This document shows, one piece after another, positions 40,539-50,928 of a DNA stretch of 64,000 nt. The position numbers and the translations under genes were made by a program. Origin of the DNA: Thiorhodococcus minor (lineage in GTDB: Bacteria > Pseudomonadota > Gammaproteobacteria > Chromatiales > Chromatiaceae); contig NZ_JAAIJQ010000012.1 of assembly GCF_010820565.1 (NCBI RefSeq), forward strand, positions 26,602 to 90,601, written 5' to 3'. The notes under the pieces were generated by a model that was not told where the DNA came from, searched no databases, and saw only the letters and a list, made by a program, of their open reading frames with translations. Position 1 is the stretch's first letter. Each line of letters starts with the position of its first letter.

Positions 40539-41327
40539 TCAGGCGGCGCGCTGCCGCTTATCGTGCCGACGCAGGATCTCGCTCGCCAGCGCCAGGTAGG
40601 CGATCGCACCCTTGGACTGCGGATCATAGATCAGGGCGGACTGACCGTGGCTCGGCGCCTCCGCCAAACGGACGTTGCGCGGGATGATGGTGCGGTAGAC
40701 GTCGTCCTTGAAGTGCGTGATGAGCTGGGTCGAGACCTGATTGGCGAGGTTGTTGCGCGGGTCGTGCATGGTGCGCAAGATACCCTCGATCCGCAGGGCG
40801 GCATTGCGGCTCTCGCGAATCTGCTCGACGGTATCCAGCAGCGCGGACAGCCCCTCCAGGGCGTAATACTCGCATTGAATCGGGATCAGCACCCCATGCG
40901 CCGCGACCAGGGCATTCACCGTCAGCATATTCAGCGACGGCGGACAATCCACGATCACAGTCTCATAGGCCTCGGCCGCGCTGCCCAGCACCTTGCTCAG
41001 ACGCCGCTCCCGGTCCGGGGAGTCGATCAAGCCGATCTCGGCCGCGGTCAGATCCCCATTCGAGGGGAGCAGATCGAAGCCGGGCGACGGCTCGGTGACG
41101 CGCTGGATGCAATCAGCGATCGCTATGTCGGTGAGCAGCAGATCGCAAGCCGTATAATCGAGCTCGTGCTTGTTGATCCCGCAGCCCATGGTCGCATTAC
41201 CCTGGGGGTCGAGGTCCACCAGGAGCACGCGATGCTTCAGCGAGGCCAGCGAGGCGGCGAGATTGACTGCCGTCGTGGTCTTGCCGACCCCGCCCTTCTG
41301 ATTGGCGATCGCGATGATGTTGGCCAT
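40539..41327 (-). CDS. parA: Chromosome partitioning ATPase ParA (Soj)
   Basis: ParA-type Walker ATPase, 262 residues. It contains the deviant Walker A QKGGVGKTTTAVNL, the switch LVDLDPQGNATMG, Walker B ETVIVDCPPSLNML and the IPIQCEYYALEGLS motif typical of chromosomal Soj. The short N-terminus without HTH shows a chromosomal rather than plasmid type. It lies 7 bp after rsmG. Confidence 0.97.
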   Translation of the reverse strand: MANIIAIANQKGGVGKTTTAVNLAASLASLKHRVLLVDLDPQGNATMGCGINKHELDYTACDLLLTDIAIADCIQRVTEPSPGFDLLPSNGDLTAAEIGLIDSPDRERRLSKVLGSAAEAYETVIVDCPPSLNMLTVNALVAAHGVLIPIQCEYYALEGLSALLDTVEQIRESRNAALRIEGILRTMHDPRNNLANQVSTQLITHFKDDVYRTIIPRNVRLAEAPSHGQSALIYDPQSKGAIAYLALASEILRRHDKRQRAA

Positions 41328-41334
41328 AGTCGGC

Positions 41335-41985
41335 TCAATCACTCCGGATTTCGATCAAGTGTCGTGTTTCGTCCAGGAAAGGCACGCGCAGGGGATGGAC
41401 CTTCGGGGCAGCGGCGGAGAAGCCCGAGGCGTCGAGGGCCTCGTCCGTTTGGCGGCCTTTCATGAGAAGCAAGCGCCCCGGCCGCGCGAGCCACTGGGCG
41501 GTCGGGGCTCGCAGAATGGCGTCGGCGGCAACTGCGCGACTCACTATGGTACTGAATTTTCCCTGCGGCCGGTATGTTTCCATCCGCGATTGAGTGGGCT
41601 CGACGTTCGCGAGGCCCAGCTCCAAGACCGCCTGGCGCACGAACCGCACCTTCTTACCATTGCTGTCGAGCAGGCAAAAACGCCGTGCGGGATTCAGGAT
41701 GGCAAGCGGAATTCCCGGCAGACCCGCGCCTGTACCTATGTCGAGGACGGTATCGCCGAAGAGGCAGGGCTGGATCGCGAGACTATCCAGCAAATGCTTG
41801 GCGACCATCTCGAAGGGATCGCGAACCGCCGTCAGGTTGTAGGCGCGATTCCAGCGCGCCAGCATCCCCAGATAGCGCAGCAAGGCCGCCTGCCGATCCG
41901 GCGTCAGCGCAAGCCCCAGCTCGCCACTGCCAGCCGCCAGCCGCTCGGCGAAGCGCGGATCGTCGATGACCTCCGAGGCCGTCAT
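41335..41985 (-). CDS. rsmG: 16S rRNA (guanine-N7) methyltransferase
   Basis: RsmG (GidB), 216 residues, methylates G527 of 16S rRNA. The SAM site [15 protein letters not shown] and the region [21 protein letters not shown] are diagnostic, as is [14 protein letters not shown]. It overlaps the mnmG stop by 4 bp. Confidence 0.96.
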   Translation of the reverse strand: MTASEVIDDPRFAERLAAGSGELGLALTPDRQAALLRYLGMLARWNRAYNLTAVRDPFEMVAKHLLDSLAIQPCLFGDTVLDIGTGAGLPGIPLAILNPARRFCLLDSNGKKVRFVRQAVLELGLANVEPTQSRMETYRPQGKFSTIVSRAVAADAILRAPTAQWLARPGRLLLMKGRQTDEALDASGFSAAAPKVHPLRVPFLDETRHLIEIRSD

Positions 41986-43862
41986 GACGCCGCGGCCTGT
42001 CGCTTCAGATGGATCAGCAGCAGCGAGACCGCCGCCGGCGTGACGCCCGGGATGCGCGCCGCCTGCCCGATGGTGGCCGGGCGCACGCGCAGGAGCTTCT
42101 CCCGCACCTCGACGGAGAGACCGCGGACCTGATCATAGTCGAAGCCCTCGGGGAGCGCCTTGGCCTCCTGCTCGCGCTGGCGCGCGATCTCGTCACGCTG
42201 GCGACTGATGTAGCCGTCATAGCGCGCCTGGATCTCGAGCTGCTCGGTGACGTCGCGCGACAGCGGCTCGGGCGGATCGCCGGTCAGGGCGCGAATGGCG
42301 GCGTAGTCGACGCTTGGGCGCGCCAGCAGATCCAGCGCGCGCGCCTCGCGCCGCAGCGGCTCGCCCAGCACGCGCGCCATCAGAGCCGCGTCCAGCGCCT
42401 CCGGCCTCACCCAGGTGCCGCGCAGACGTTGGCGCTCGCGCTCGATCGCCTCGCGCTTGGCCTCGAAACGGCGCCAATGATCGTCCCCGACCAAGCCGAG
42501 CCGCCGACCGCTCTCAGTCAAGCGCAGATCCGCATTGTCTTCCCGAAGCATGAGCCTGTACTCGGCACGGCTGGTGAACATGCGGTAGGGTTCGTTGGTC
42601 CCACGGGTGATGAGGTCGTCGACCATGACGCCCAGGTAGGCCTCGTCGCGGCGCGGCAGCCAGGGCTCGCGCTCCTGGACCTGGAGCGCCGCGTTGGCGC
42701 CCGCCAGCAAGCCCTGGGCACCCGCCTCTTCATAGCCCGTCGTGCCATTGATCTGGCCGGCGAAGAAGAGGCCCCGGATGAAGCGGGTCTCGAGCGACGG
42801 CCCGAGGTCGCGCGGGTCGAAGAAGTCGTACTCGATGGCGTAGCCGGGGCGCGTGAGGTGTGCCTGCTCGAGTCCGGCGATGGAGCGCACCAGCGCCTCC
42901 TGGATGTCATATGGCAGACTGGTGGAGATGCCGTTGGGATAGACCTCGTGGGTATCGAGTCCCTCCGGCTCGAGGAAGATCTGATGCGACGCTTTGTCCG
43001 CGAAGCGCACGATCTTGTCCTCGATCGAAGGACAGTAGCGCGGCCCCACACCCTCGATCACGCCGGTGAAGAGGGGCGAGCGCGACAGCCCGGAGCTGAT
43101 GATCTCATGCGTCCTTTCGTTGGTGTGGGTGATGTGGCAGCTGATCTGACGCGGGTGGTCGGCAGGACTGCCCAGGAAGGAAAAGACAGGGATGGGATCG
43201 TCGCCCGGCTGCTCCTGCAGGCGGCCGTAATCGATGGTGCGACTGTCGATGCGCGGCGGCGTGCCTGTCTTGAGGCGCTCGACGCGAAAGGGCAGCTCGC
43301 GCAAGCGGCGGGCAAGGGCGTTGGACGGTGGATCTCCCGCACGGCCGCCCTCATAGCTAGACAGCCCAATATGGATGCGTCCGCCGAGGAAGGTGCCCAC
43401 CGTCAGCACGACCGCGCGCGCACGAAATTCCAGCCCCATTTGAGTCCGCACGCCCACGACCCGATCCTGCTCGACGACGAGGTCGTCGACGGCCTGCTGA
43501 AAGATCGCGAGATTGGGCTGGCTCTCCACGCCGGCGCGCACGGCCGCCTTGTAGATGGCTCGGTCCGCCTGGGCGCGCGTGGCACGCACCGCCGGCCCCT
43601 TGCTGGCATTGAGCACGCGGAACTGGATGCCGCCCCGGTCAGTGGCGCGCGCCATGAGGCCACCGAGCGCATCGATCTCCTTGACCAGATGCCCCTTGCC
43701 GATGCCGCCGATCGCCGGGTTGCAGCTCATCTGACCGATGGTCTCGATGTTCTGGGTGAGCAGCAGGGTGCGGGCGCCGCAGCGGGCGGACGCGAGCGCC
43801 GCCTCGGTGCCGGCGTGTCCGCCACCAACGACCACGACGTCGTAGGAATCGCTTGCGATCAT
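41982..43862 (-). CDS. mnmG: tRNA uridine-34 carboxymethylaminomethyl modification enzyme
   Basis: MnmG (GidA), 626 residues, the FAD protein that with MnmE modifies U34 of tRNAs. The N-terminal FAD site [40 protein letters not shown], the Cys-containing region [15 protein letters not shown] and [15 protein letters not shown] are all present. It is the first gene of mnmG-rsmG-parA-parB, the classical order near the replication origin, though no DnaA-box cluster is seen in the 138-bp gap upstream. Confidence 0.97.
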   Translation of the reverse strand: MIASDSYDVVVVGGGHAGTEAALASARCGARTLLLTQNIETIGQMSCNPAIGGIGKGHLVKEIDALGGLMARATDRGGIQFRVLNASKGPAVRATRAQADRAIYKAAVRAGVESQPNLAIFQQAVDDLVVEQDRVVGVRTQMGLEFRARAVVLTVGTFLGGRIHIGLSSYEGGRAGDPPSNALARRLRELPFRVERLKTGTPPRIDSRTIDYGRLQEQPGDDPIPVFSFLGSPADHPRQISCHITHTNERTHEIISSGLSRSPLFTGVIEGVGPRYCPSIEDKIVRFADKASHQIFLEPEGLDTHEVYPNGISTSLPYDIQEALVRSIAGLEQAHLTRPGYAIEYDFFDPRDLGPSLETRFIRGLFFAGQINGTTGYEEAGAQGLLAGANAALQVQEREPWLPRRDEAYLGVMVDDLITRGTNEPYRMFTSRAEYRLMLREDNADLRLTESGRRLGLVGDDHWRRFEAKREAIERERQRLRGTWVRPEALDAALMARVLGEPLRREARALDLLARPSVDYAAIRALTGDPPEPLSRDVTEQLEIQARYDGYISRQRDEIARQREQEAKALPEGFDYDQVRGLSVEVREKLLRVRPATIGQAARIPGVTPAAVSLLLIHLKRQAAAS

Positions 43863-44000
43863 CGAAGTGCACCTGAGCCAATCGAACTCGTTAGCTTAAC
43901 CCAATCCGGGCTGAAGCAGTCATGCCCGACAAGAACGCTCGAGAGCAGAAACCGATGCGCGGCCCAAAGGGGCCCGCGCCGCTGAGGGAGCAACCAGAGC

Positions 44001-44957
44001 ATGAGCCTAGCGCGACGTCGACCCCAGAATGAGCCTCGGCCGCGAGCGGCCCTCGCCGACAGCATCCTCGACAGCGCCCGCGCGGTCATCCTCGGCAAGG
44101 ATCGAGAGCTGCGGCTCGCGCTCGCCTGCCTCTTGGCGCGCGGGCACTTGCTGATCGAAGATCTCCCTGGCGTCGGCAAGACGACGCTGGCCCACCTGCT
44201 CGCCCGCCTCCTCGGGCTCGACTACTCGCGGATTCAGTTCACCAGCGACCTGCTGCCGGCCGACGTCATCGGGGTGTCCGTCTACGACCGGGCCGCGGAG
44301 GGCTTCCGTTTCCACCCCGGCCCGGTCTTCTCACAGCTGGTGCTGGCCGACGAGATCAACCGCGCGACGCCCAAGGCGCAGAGCGCCTTGCTCGAGGCGA
44401 TGGAAGAGCGCCAGGTCACGGTCGAGGGCGAGACGCGGCCCCTCCCCGAGCCCTTCTTCGTCATCGCCACCCAGAACCCGCTCCACCAGGTAGGCACCTT
44501 TCCCTTGCCCGAATCTCAGCTCGACCGCTTCCTGATGCGCATCCAGCTCGGCTATCCGGACGCCGAGCAGGAGAAACAACTGCTCGGCGGCGAGGACAGA
44601 CGCGACATGGTCGCGCGCCAGGCGCCTGCGCTGACCAACGCGGAGCTGATCGAGCTGCAGCGCTCCGTGACGCAAATCCATGCGGCACCGCCCGTCATCG
44701 ACTATGTCCACGCCGTCTTGCAGTTCACCCGCGGCTCGGAGCGTTTCGCCTATGGGCTCTCGCCTCGCGCGGGGCTCGGCATGCTGCATGCCGCCAAGGC
44801 CTGGGCGCTGTTGGCGAGCCGCGACTATGTCATCCCAGAGGATGTCCAAGCCGTGCTGCCGGCCTGCGTCGCGCATCGCTTGGCCTCCGGCGAGATCGGT
44901 CAGCGCGAGGGCGCGGAGGACGCCGCGCGCTTCATCCTGGACAGCGTCCCAGTCTAG
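44001..44957 (+). CDS. MoxR-family AAA+ ATPase
   Basis: A 318-residue MoxR ATPase with Walker A LPGVGKTTLAHLLARLL, Walker B LVLADEINRATPKAQSALLE and the MoxR motif VIATQNPLHQVGTFPLPESQ, followed by DRFLMRI and the C-terminal lid. Such ATPases act as chaperones for partner proteins with VWA or DUF58 domains, here encoded immediately downstream. GAGGGAG precedes the ATG. Its TAG stop overlaps the GTG start of the next gene by one base. Confidence 0.93.
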   Translation: MSLARRRPQNEPRPRAALADSILDSARAVILGKDRELRLALACLLARGHLLIEDLPGVGKTTLAHLLARLLGLDYSRIQFTSDLLPADVIGVSVYDRAAEGFRFHPGPVFSQLVLADEINRATPKAQSALLEAMEERQVTVEGETRPLPEPFFVIATQNPLHQVGTFPLPESQLDRFLMRIQLGYPDAEQEKQLLGGEDRRDMVARQAPALTNAELIELQRSVTQIHAAPPVIDYVHAVLQFTRGSERFAYGLSPRAGLGMLHAAKAWALLASRDYVIPEDVQAVLPACVAHRLASGEIGQREGAEDAARFILDSVPV

Positions 44958-46009
44958 TGACGCCGAGGGTCGGCATGCCATCAGCTGCAGCACATCGCGC
45001 GGACCGGCGCAGGGACGGCGCCAGCGGACAGGGAGCCAGCCTTCGCGGCCGGATCGCGGGCCGCGTCGGCCGCTACTTCGAGAGCATGCTGCGCCGAGTC
45101 CCCATGGGGTCGGATGGCGTCGCCCGCGTCGGGGCGCGGCAGATCTACATCCTGCCGACGGCGACGGGCATGACCTATGGCGCCGTGATGCTGGTCATGC
45201 TGCTCGGCTCGCTGAATTACCAGAACAACCTTGGGCTGCTCTCCACCTTCTTCCTCGCCTCGGTCGCGATCATCGCCATGCACCACACCTGGCTGAGCCT
45301 GCTCGGACTCGCGGCGCAGGTGCGCGGCGGTCCCGCCGTCTTCTGTGGCGAGACGGCGACCTTCGAGATCACCCTGCACGCCGAGGGCCGTCGCGCGCGC
45401 TACGATCTGCGGGCCCGTAGCGACGACAAGCCGCCCCCCAGCCTGCAGATCGCCGCGGGCGACCAGGCCACGGTCAAACTGGGCCTGAGGACCGCAAGGC
45501 GCGGCCAGCTCGAGCTCGATAAGCTCACCCTCGAGACGAGCCACCCCATGGGCCTCTTTCGCGCCTGGTGCTATGTCGAAACCGATGCGACCACCCTGGT
45601 CTATCCCGCACCGGCGGCACATGCACCAGACCCAAGCCATGACGCGGGCGACGACCGTCGCCCCCACCGGCATCGCGGCGAGGGCGCGGAAGACTATCTC
45701 GGCTCGCGCGGCTACCGACCGGGCGACTCGCCGCGCCACATCGATTGGAAGGCGTTCGCGCGCGAGCGGGGGCTCTTGGTCAAGGAGTATGGCGGCGACG
45801 AGGGCCAAGACGTTTGGATCCAGTGGTCGGCGCTGCGGGCAGGCGACACCGAGACCCGTCTCAGCCTGCTGACCCGCCAGGTCCTCGACGCGACCGAGGC
45901 CGGACTCCGCTTCGGGCTGAGGCTGCCCGACGGCATGGAGCCCTTGGCGCGAGGGGCCTCACACACCCAACGCTGCCTGAAGCGGCTCGCGCTCTTCAGC
46001 CATGCCTGA
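44957..46009 (+). CDS. DUF58 membrane protein, MoxR partner
   Basis: A 350-residue protein: two hydrophobic segments near residues 70-110 (TYGAVMLVMLLGSLNYQNNL, FFLASVAIIAMHH), a beta-rich domain, then the DUF58 core with GSRGYRPGDSPRHIDWKAFA and LLVKEYGGDE. DUF58 proteins may carry a degenerate VWA fold and are clients of MoxR. The first codon is GTG at 44957; an ATG at 44975 is an alternative. The stop overlaps the transglutaminase gene by 8 bp, so the three genes form one operon. Confidence 0.88.
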   Translation: MTPRVGMPSAAAHRADRRRDGASGQGASLRGRIAGRVGRYFESMLRRVPMGSDGVARVGARQIYILPTATGMTYGAVMLVMLLGSLNYQNNLGLLSTFFLASVAIIAMHHTWLSLLGLAAQVRGGPAVFCGETATFEITLHAEGRRARYDLRARSDDKPPPSLQIAAGDQATVKLGLRTARRGQLELDKLTLETSHPMGLFRAWCYVETDATTLVYPAPAAHAPDPSHDAGDDRRPHRHRGEGAEDYLGSRGYRPGDSPRHIDWKAFARERGLLVKEYGGDEGQDVWIQWSALRAGDTETRLSLLTRQVLDATEAGLRFGLRLPDGMEPLARGASHTQRCLKRLALFSHA

Positions 46010-48020
46010 GCGGCGCATCCCAGCCGGCGAGCGCGCGAAGCCCAGCCAAGTCCTTTGGACGACCCTGCTCGTCATCGCCGCCTGCCTGCCCGTGATGCCC
46101 CACCTGCGATGGCAGGTCAACGCCTTCCTTGCGCTCGTCTTCGCCGTCCGCCTGCTGGGACTGCGCTGGCCGTCGGCGATGCCAGGAAGGGGCCTCCGCA
46201 TCCTGCTGACCTTCGCGGGGGTCGCGAACTGTCTGCACGGCTACCACACCCTCGCCGGCCAGGACGGCGGGGCCGCGCTCTTCGCGACCATGATCACCTT
46301 GAAGCTCCTGGAGCTCGACTCGAAACGCGACCTGCGCCTGACGACCATCCTCGTCGGCTTCCTGATCGTGGTGCAGTTCCTCTTCGACGAGTCCTTCAGC
46401 ATCGCCGCCTATCTGGGCGTGGTCTCCCTGGGCATGATTGCGCTGCTGGTGAAGCTGAACGGCGGCTTGGGCGAGGCCGGGGCGCGCCCAGCCCTACGCG
46501 TCACCTATCGGCTCGCGCTGCAAGCGCTGCCCTTGACGCTCGTGCTCTTCGTGCTCTTTCCACGGCTGGAGGCGCCGCTCTGGAATCTCGGATTCGAGCG
46601 CGAGGCCGCCATGACCGGCATGTCCGACACCATGGAGCCTGGCGCCATCAGTGAGCTCGTCGTCAACGGCGAGGGCGCCTTCCGGGTGCGCTTCGAGGGC
46701 GCCCCCCCCGACAGCGGCCAGCTCTATTGGCGCGGCCCAGTGCTCTGGGAGATGGACGGCAGGCGCTGGACCCAGGGCGACGCGCCCCACGAAAGCCCGA
46801 GACCCAGCGAGCTGGTCGCGGCGAGCGAGCCGATCGAGTACGAGGTGGTGCTCGAGCCGACGCGGCAGCGCTGGCTCTTCGCCTTGGACATGCCCGTCAC
46901 CGCCCCGAGCGATGCCTTCATCACTCCCGCGCTCCAGGTCGTCGCGAGACAACCGATCAACGCGCTGCGGCGCTATCGGGTGCGCTCCGTGATGAGCTAC
47001 GCAACCCAGGCGCCCAGCCAAGAGGTGCGCCTGCTCGCCCTCCGGCTGCCGGACAACATCACGCCGCGGATGCGCGCGCTGGTCGCGGATTGGGGCGCAG
47101 AAGCCCAGACGGAATGGCAGCTAGTCCAGCGGGGGCTGGCGTTCTTCAACCGCGAAGCCTTCCACTACACCCTGCTGCCTCCAGCGCTCGGCGCCAACCC
47201 GGCCGACGAGTTCCTCTTCGAGACCCGCGCCGGCTTCTGCGAGCACTACGCCAGTGCCTTCGCGCTGCTCATGCGCATCGCCGGCATCCCCTCGCGTATC
47301 GTGCTCGGCTATCTCGGCGGCGAGGACAACGACATCGGCGGCTACAAGATCGTCCGCCAGTCGGACGCCCATGCCTGGGTCGAGGTGCTGATCCCGGAGC
47401 GCGGCTGGGTCCGCGTCGATCCCACGGCCGCGGTGGACCCCTCGCGGATCGACCGCCGCAGCGCGTCCCGCCTGCTTGGGGCCAATGCCTCGCTGCGCTT
47501 CAGCATCGACGAGACCAACGGTTTCGCGCGCTTCGCGCGGAGCATGCGACTGCTGGCCGACACGCTCGACGCCACCTGGCAGAACTGGGTGCTCGACTTC
47601 TCGACCGAGGATCAGCTGGCCCTGCTCGACAAGCTCGGCCTGAGCGCCTTTCGGGAATACGGCCTCGCGGCCCTCATGATGCTAGCCATCTCCCTGACCT
47701 TGGCCGTCATCCTGCTCGCGCTCAGCCGCGACAATCCCCCGCAGGACGCCCTAGACGCCCTCTACGCGCGCTTCTGCCGCAAGCTCGCCCGCGCCGGGCT
47801 GCCCAAGCATCACCACGAAGGCCCGCGCGACTATGGGCGCAGGGTGACAGCCGAGCGCCCAGACCTGGCTGGGCCAGTCGGTCGCTTCCTGGCGCTCTAC
47901 ATCCCCAGCCGCTACAGCGCAAGCGCTTCGCCCCAAAACCTGGAGCAACTGCGCGCGCAGCTGCGCGACTTCGCCCCAAAAGAGCCTGGATCGCCGTTGA
48001 GCCTAAAGCGATCTCGTTAA
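46002..48020 (+). CDS. TgpA-type membrane transglutaminase (DUF3488)
   Basis: A 672-residue protein with about six N-terminal transmembrane helices (DUF3488), a periplasmic transglutaminase-like domain and one more helix before a cytoplasmic DUF4129-like tail. The catalytic triad is visible as Cys in TRAGFCEHYASAFALLMR, His in QSDAHAWVEVLIPERGW and Asp in VDPTAAVDPSRID. The Pseudomonas homologue TgpA is essential and acts at the cell envelope. It is the last gene of the moxR-DUF58-tgpA operon. Confidence 0.93.
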   Translation: MPERRIPAGERAKPSQVLWTTLLVIAACLPVMPHLRWQVNAFLALVFAVRLLGLRWPSAMPGRGLRILLTFAGVANCLHGYHTLAGQDGGAALFATMITLKLLELDSKRDLRLTTILVGFLIVVQFLFDESFSIAAYLGVVSLGMIALLVKLNGGLGEAGARPALRVTYRLALQALPLTLVLFVLFPRLEAPLWNLGFEREAAMTGMSDTMEPGAISELVVNGEGAFRVRFEGAPPDSGQLYWRGPVLWEMDGRRWTQGDAPHESPRPSELVAASEPIEYEVVLEPTRQRWLFALDMPVTAPSDAFITPALQVVARQPINALRRYRVRSVMSYATQAPSQEVRLLALRLPDNITPRMRALVADWGAEAQTEWQLVQRGLAFFNREAFHYTLLPPALGANPADEFLFETRAGFCEHYASAFALLMRIAGIPSRIVLGYLGGEDNDIGGYKIVRQSDAHAWVEVLIPERGWVRVDPTAAVDPSRIDRRSASRLLGANASLRFSIDETNGFARFARSMRLLADTLDATWQNWVLDFSTEDQLALLDKLGLSAFREYGLAALMMLAISLTLAVILLALSRDNPPQDALDALYARFCRKLARAGLPKHHHEGPRDYGRRVTAERPDLAGPVGRFLALYIPSRYSASASPQNLEQLRAQLRDFAPKEPGSPLSLKRSR

Positions 48021-48172
48021 TCCTATCGCTTTCTTGAGACGCACCTCTGGACACGGCAGGACTGTATTTAAAGGACTTTTTAGGCCACAAAGATCGCGAG
48101 GATTTCCGTGTGATGCAGGACCCGGACGCTCACCATCAGGGGCAATAACAGACCAAAGAAAGCCCGTCGTCT

Positions 48173-48205
48173 CTCTTCGCGGCCTTCGTGCCATTGCGGC
48201 TCAAG
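48173..48205. repeat. Dispersed TTTGCG-type repeat, copy 2
   Basis: CTCTTCGCGGCCTTCGTGCC followed by ATTGCGGCTCAAG is a diverged copy of the repeat at 30941-30969, in the same orientation on the plus strand. It lies in the gap between the convergent tgpA and hybrid-kinase genes. Confidence 0.5.
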
Positions 48206-48269
48206 TCTCCGAATCGCGGGCCGCCTGATATCCGATAAGGGGTCAACCGGGCAAGCAGCAAGCCAGCAG

Positions 48270-50708
48270 TCACTGACCGCGCGTGCGGCTGATCCAGGTA
48301 TCGATGGCCGCGCAAAGCTCCTTGAGCCCGAGCGGCTTGCTCAAGTAATCGTCCATGCCGGCCTCGAGACATTGCTCCCGGTCGCCTGGCATGGCGAGGG
48401 CGGTCAGGGCGATGATCGGTGTACGCCTCAGCTTGGGGTCCTTGCGGAGTCGGCGCGTGGTCTCCAGGCCATCCATCTCCGGCATTTGGACGTCCATGAG
48501 GATGACGTCCGGATGTCGGTCGCGCGCCAGCGCGATCGCCTTGACGCCATCGCTGGCGGTCCAGACCTCGCAGCCCTGAATCTGCAGGTAGGTCGAGAAC
48601 ATCTCCAGGTTGCTCGCGTTGTCGTCCACGAGCAGCACGCCAGGCCGCTCGAGCGGTGCGCTCGGCTCGCTGGCCCCGCCATCACCAGCCTGAACCTTAC
48701 CTAGCCCCTGTGACGCCTGCATCTGCGGGGACCAGGGCAGGATGATCTCGAAGCGGCTGCCCTTGCCGACCTGGCTGCTGACCTCGATCCGCCCCTTGTG
48801 CAGCTCGGCCATGCCGGCGGCGAGGGCAAGCCCCAGGCCGGTGCCGTCGAACTGACGCGCCGGGCGGCTGTCGAGCTGGACGAAGGGTTTGAAGAGCCGC
48901 TCGAACTGATCCTCCGGAATGCCCACCCCGGTATCCCAAATGCCGAAGCGCAGCTCTCCGGCGGCCGCGTCCACCTTGACGTCCAGACCGATGGAGCCCC
49001 CCTCGGCGGTGAACTTGACCGCGTTGCTGAGCAGATTGACGAGCATCTGCTTCAGCCGACGACTGTCCCCCTGCACCAGCCGAGCCTCAGGATCGATGCT
49101 CAGGGATACCTGCAGATCCTTGCCTTTTGCCGCCGGACCGATCAGCCGCAGGCTGGCATCGCAGAGCTGGCTCACCGGCACCTGGTCCCAGCGCAGGCTC
49201 ATCTGCCCGGAGGCGACGCGCGACATATCCAAAACGTCGTTGATCAGCTCCAGGAGATGCCGGCCGTTCTCGTGCATCATGCGGACGGCCTTGTCCTGCT
49301 GCTTGGTCAGCGGCCCCAGCAAGCCGTCGCCCATGGTCTCCGAGAGCCCGAGGATGGACGTCAGCGGGGTACGCAGCTCATGGCTCATGGCGGCAAGGAA
49401 CTCGTCCTTGGCCTGGGCCGAGCGGGCCAGCTCGGCATTGGCCCGATCCAGCTCCAGGGTGCGCTCGCGCACCCGCTCGGCGAGCTGCGAGCGCTCCTCG
49501 GCCAAGGCCTGATGGGCCACCCTGAGCGCGGCCTCCGCGTCCTTGCGCGCCGAGATGTCGGAGAAGGTCACCACGGCACCGACCAGCTCCCCCTCCTGCC
49601 GAATGGGATTGGCGAAGTACTCCACGGGGAAATGCGTCCCGTCCGCGCGCCAAAAGATCTCGTCGTCGACACGCGCTGGAATGCCGTCGCGGTAGGTGAT
49701 GTAGGCGCGACAGCGCTCGACCGGATAGGGCGTCCCGTCCGGGCGGGAGTGGTGCAAGGTCTCGTGCATGTTGCGGCCGATCAGACCCGCCGGCGACGAA
49801 TAGCCCAGCATGCGTGCGCCGGCCGGGTTGCAGAAGATGCAGCGACCCTGGCTGTCGACGCCATAGATGCCCTCGCCGGTGGACTCCAGGAGCAGCCGGG
49901 AGCGCGCCTCGCTCTGCGTCAGACTGGCCTGGAATCTGGCGAGACTCTCCTGCATGGCCTTGAGCGCCCCCAGCATCTCGGCCTGCTCGCCCGTCCCCTT
50001 GATCTGGATGGGCGTCGAGAAATCGCCGGCGCTGATGCGTCGCGCCACCGCGGTGACGGTCGCAATCGGCTGACCGATGGCCCGATCCACCAGCCAGATG
50101 AGAAAGAGCACAGCGATGCTCATCACCGCCATCATGAGCACCAGGATCCACTGCTCGATCCGCTCGGTCCGGGCCTCGATTTGGCTGAGCCTAAGCCTTT
50201 TGTGATCGAGCGCCGCCGCAACCACCTCGTCGATCAGATCCGTCGGCTCGCGGTCGATGCCCCGGACGCGTCTGTCGACTTCGAGCTGGGGACTGGGATC
50301 GTCGCGGCGATAGAAGGCCAAGGCCGCACGGTACTCTTCGCCGAGACGCCGATGCGCGGCGAGGAAGCGCTCGGCGGTCGCCTTGGCCTCGAGGCTGTCG
50401 TCGAGCAGGGAGATGAGACCCGCGATGCTCCGACGCGTCTTCGCCTCCTCGGATTCGAAGCGCTCGAAATAGTCGTCGTACAGCTCCGGGCGCTGACCGC
50501 GCAGCAAGACGTTCTTCCACTCCTGAACCTGCTTCTTGAAGTGCACCTGAGCGTTGAGGGCGCTCACCAGGACCTCGGACGTCCTATCCCGGACCGCCGC
50601 CTCGCGGCTCGCGGCCTGGGTCAGGAGGTAGAAGCCGTAGAGGCTCGCGATGAGATTGACGATCAGGATGGCGATCAGCCCGACTGCGAGCTTGGTTCGG
50701 ATGTGCAT
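48270..50708 (-). CDS. Hybrid histidine kinase (HAMP-PAS-HK-REC)
   Basis: An 812-residue membrane kinase. TM1 (about 8-28) and TM2 (about 188-210) enclose a helical periplasmic domain of some 160 residues with charged heptads. HAMP follows (IGQPIATVTAVARRISAGDF), then a PAS domain (LLLESTGEGIYGVDSQGRC to TFSDISARKDAEAAL) and a coiled coil. HisKA is next (AAMSHELRTPLTSILGL), then HATPase (LLSNAVKFTAEGG, GTGLGLALA). The C-terminal receiver has Asp in VILMDVQMPEMDG and YLSKPLGLKEL. No separate output regulator is adjacent, so phosphate probably passes on to a distant partner. The signal is unknown. Confidence 0.93.
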   Translation of the reverse strand: MHIRTKLAVGLIAILIVNLIASLYGFYLLTQAASREAAVRDRTSEVLVSALNAQVHFKKQVQEWKNVLLRGQRPELYDDYFERFESEEAKTRRSIAGLISLLDDSLEAKATAERFLAAHRRLGEEYRAALAFYRRDDPSPQLEVDRRVRGIDREPTDLIDEVVAAALDHKRLRLSQIEARTERIEQWILVLMMAVMSIAVLFLIWLVDRAIGQPIATVTAVARRISAGDFSTPIQIKGTGEQAEMLGALKAMQESLARFQASLTQSEARSRLLLESTGEGIYGVDSQGRCIFCNPAGARMLGYSSPAGLIGRNMHETLHHSRPDGTPYPVERCRAYITYRDGIPARVDDEIFWRADGTHFPVEYFANPIRQEGELVGAVVTFSDISARKDAEAALRVAHQALAEERSQLAERVRERTLELDRANAELARSAQAKDEFLAAMSHELRTPLTSILGLSETMGDGLLGPLTKQQDKAVRMMHENGRHLLELINDVLDMSRVASGQMSLRWDQVPVSQLCDASLRLIGPAAKGKDLQVSLSIDPEARLVQGDSRRLKQMLVNLLSNAVKFTAEGGSIGLDVKVDAAAGELRFGIWDTGVGIPEDQFERLFKPFVQLDSRPARQFDGTGLGLALAAGMAELHKGRIEVSSQVGKGSRFEIILPWSPQMQASQGLGKVQAGDGGASEPSAPLERPGVLLVDDNASNLEMFSTYLQIQGCEVWTASDGVKAIALARDRHPDVILMDVQMPEMDGLETTRRLRKDPKLRRTPIIALTALAMPGDREQCLEAGMDDYLSKPLGLKELCAAIDTWISRTRGQ

Positions 50709-50928
50709 GCGTTGCAGGTGGGAGTAGGACAGGTGGACCGAGCGGGTCCTTGCTCAGGGGCCCCTTGCGGATCATCGGACGCCCATAGCCGGCCGAGCAA
50801 GGCTCAGAAGCGGCTCGCGCGGTGAGCAGGAGGAATCCCGTCGCACGACGGAGCTGCCATGATAGCCGGCACGCGCCTTCCGGCCCAAATCAGAAGCGCG
50901 CTCGGGGACGTCTTCCAGGCACCATTGA

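Noticed and set aside
43863..44000. Replication origin upstream of mnmG
   Set aside because: The gene order suggests the origin region, but the 138-bp gap shows no cluster of DnaA boxes and no AT-rich unwinding stretch.
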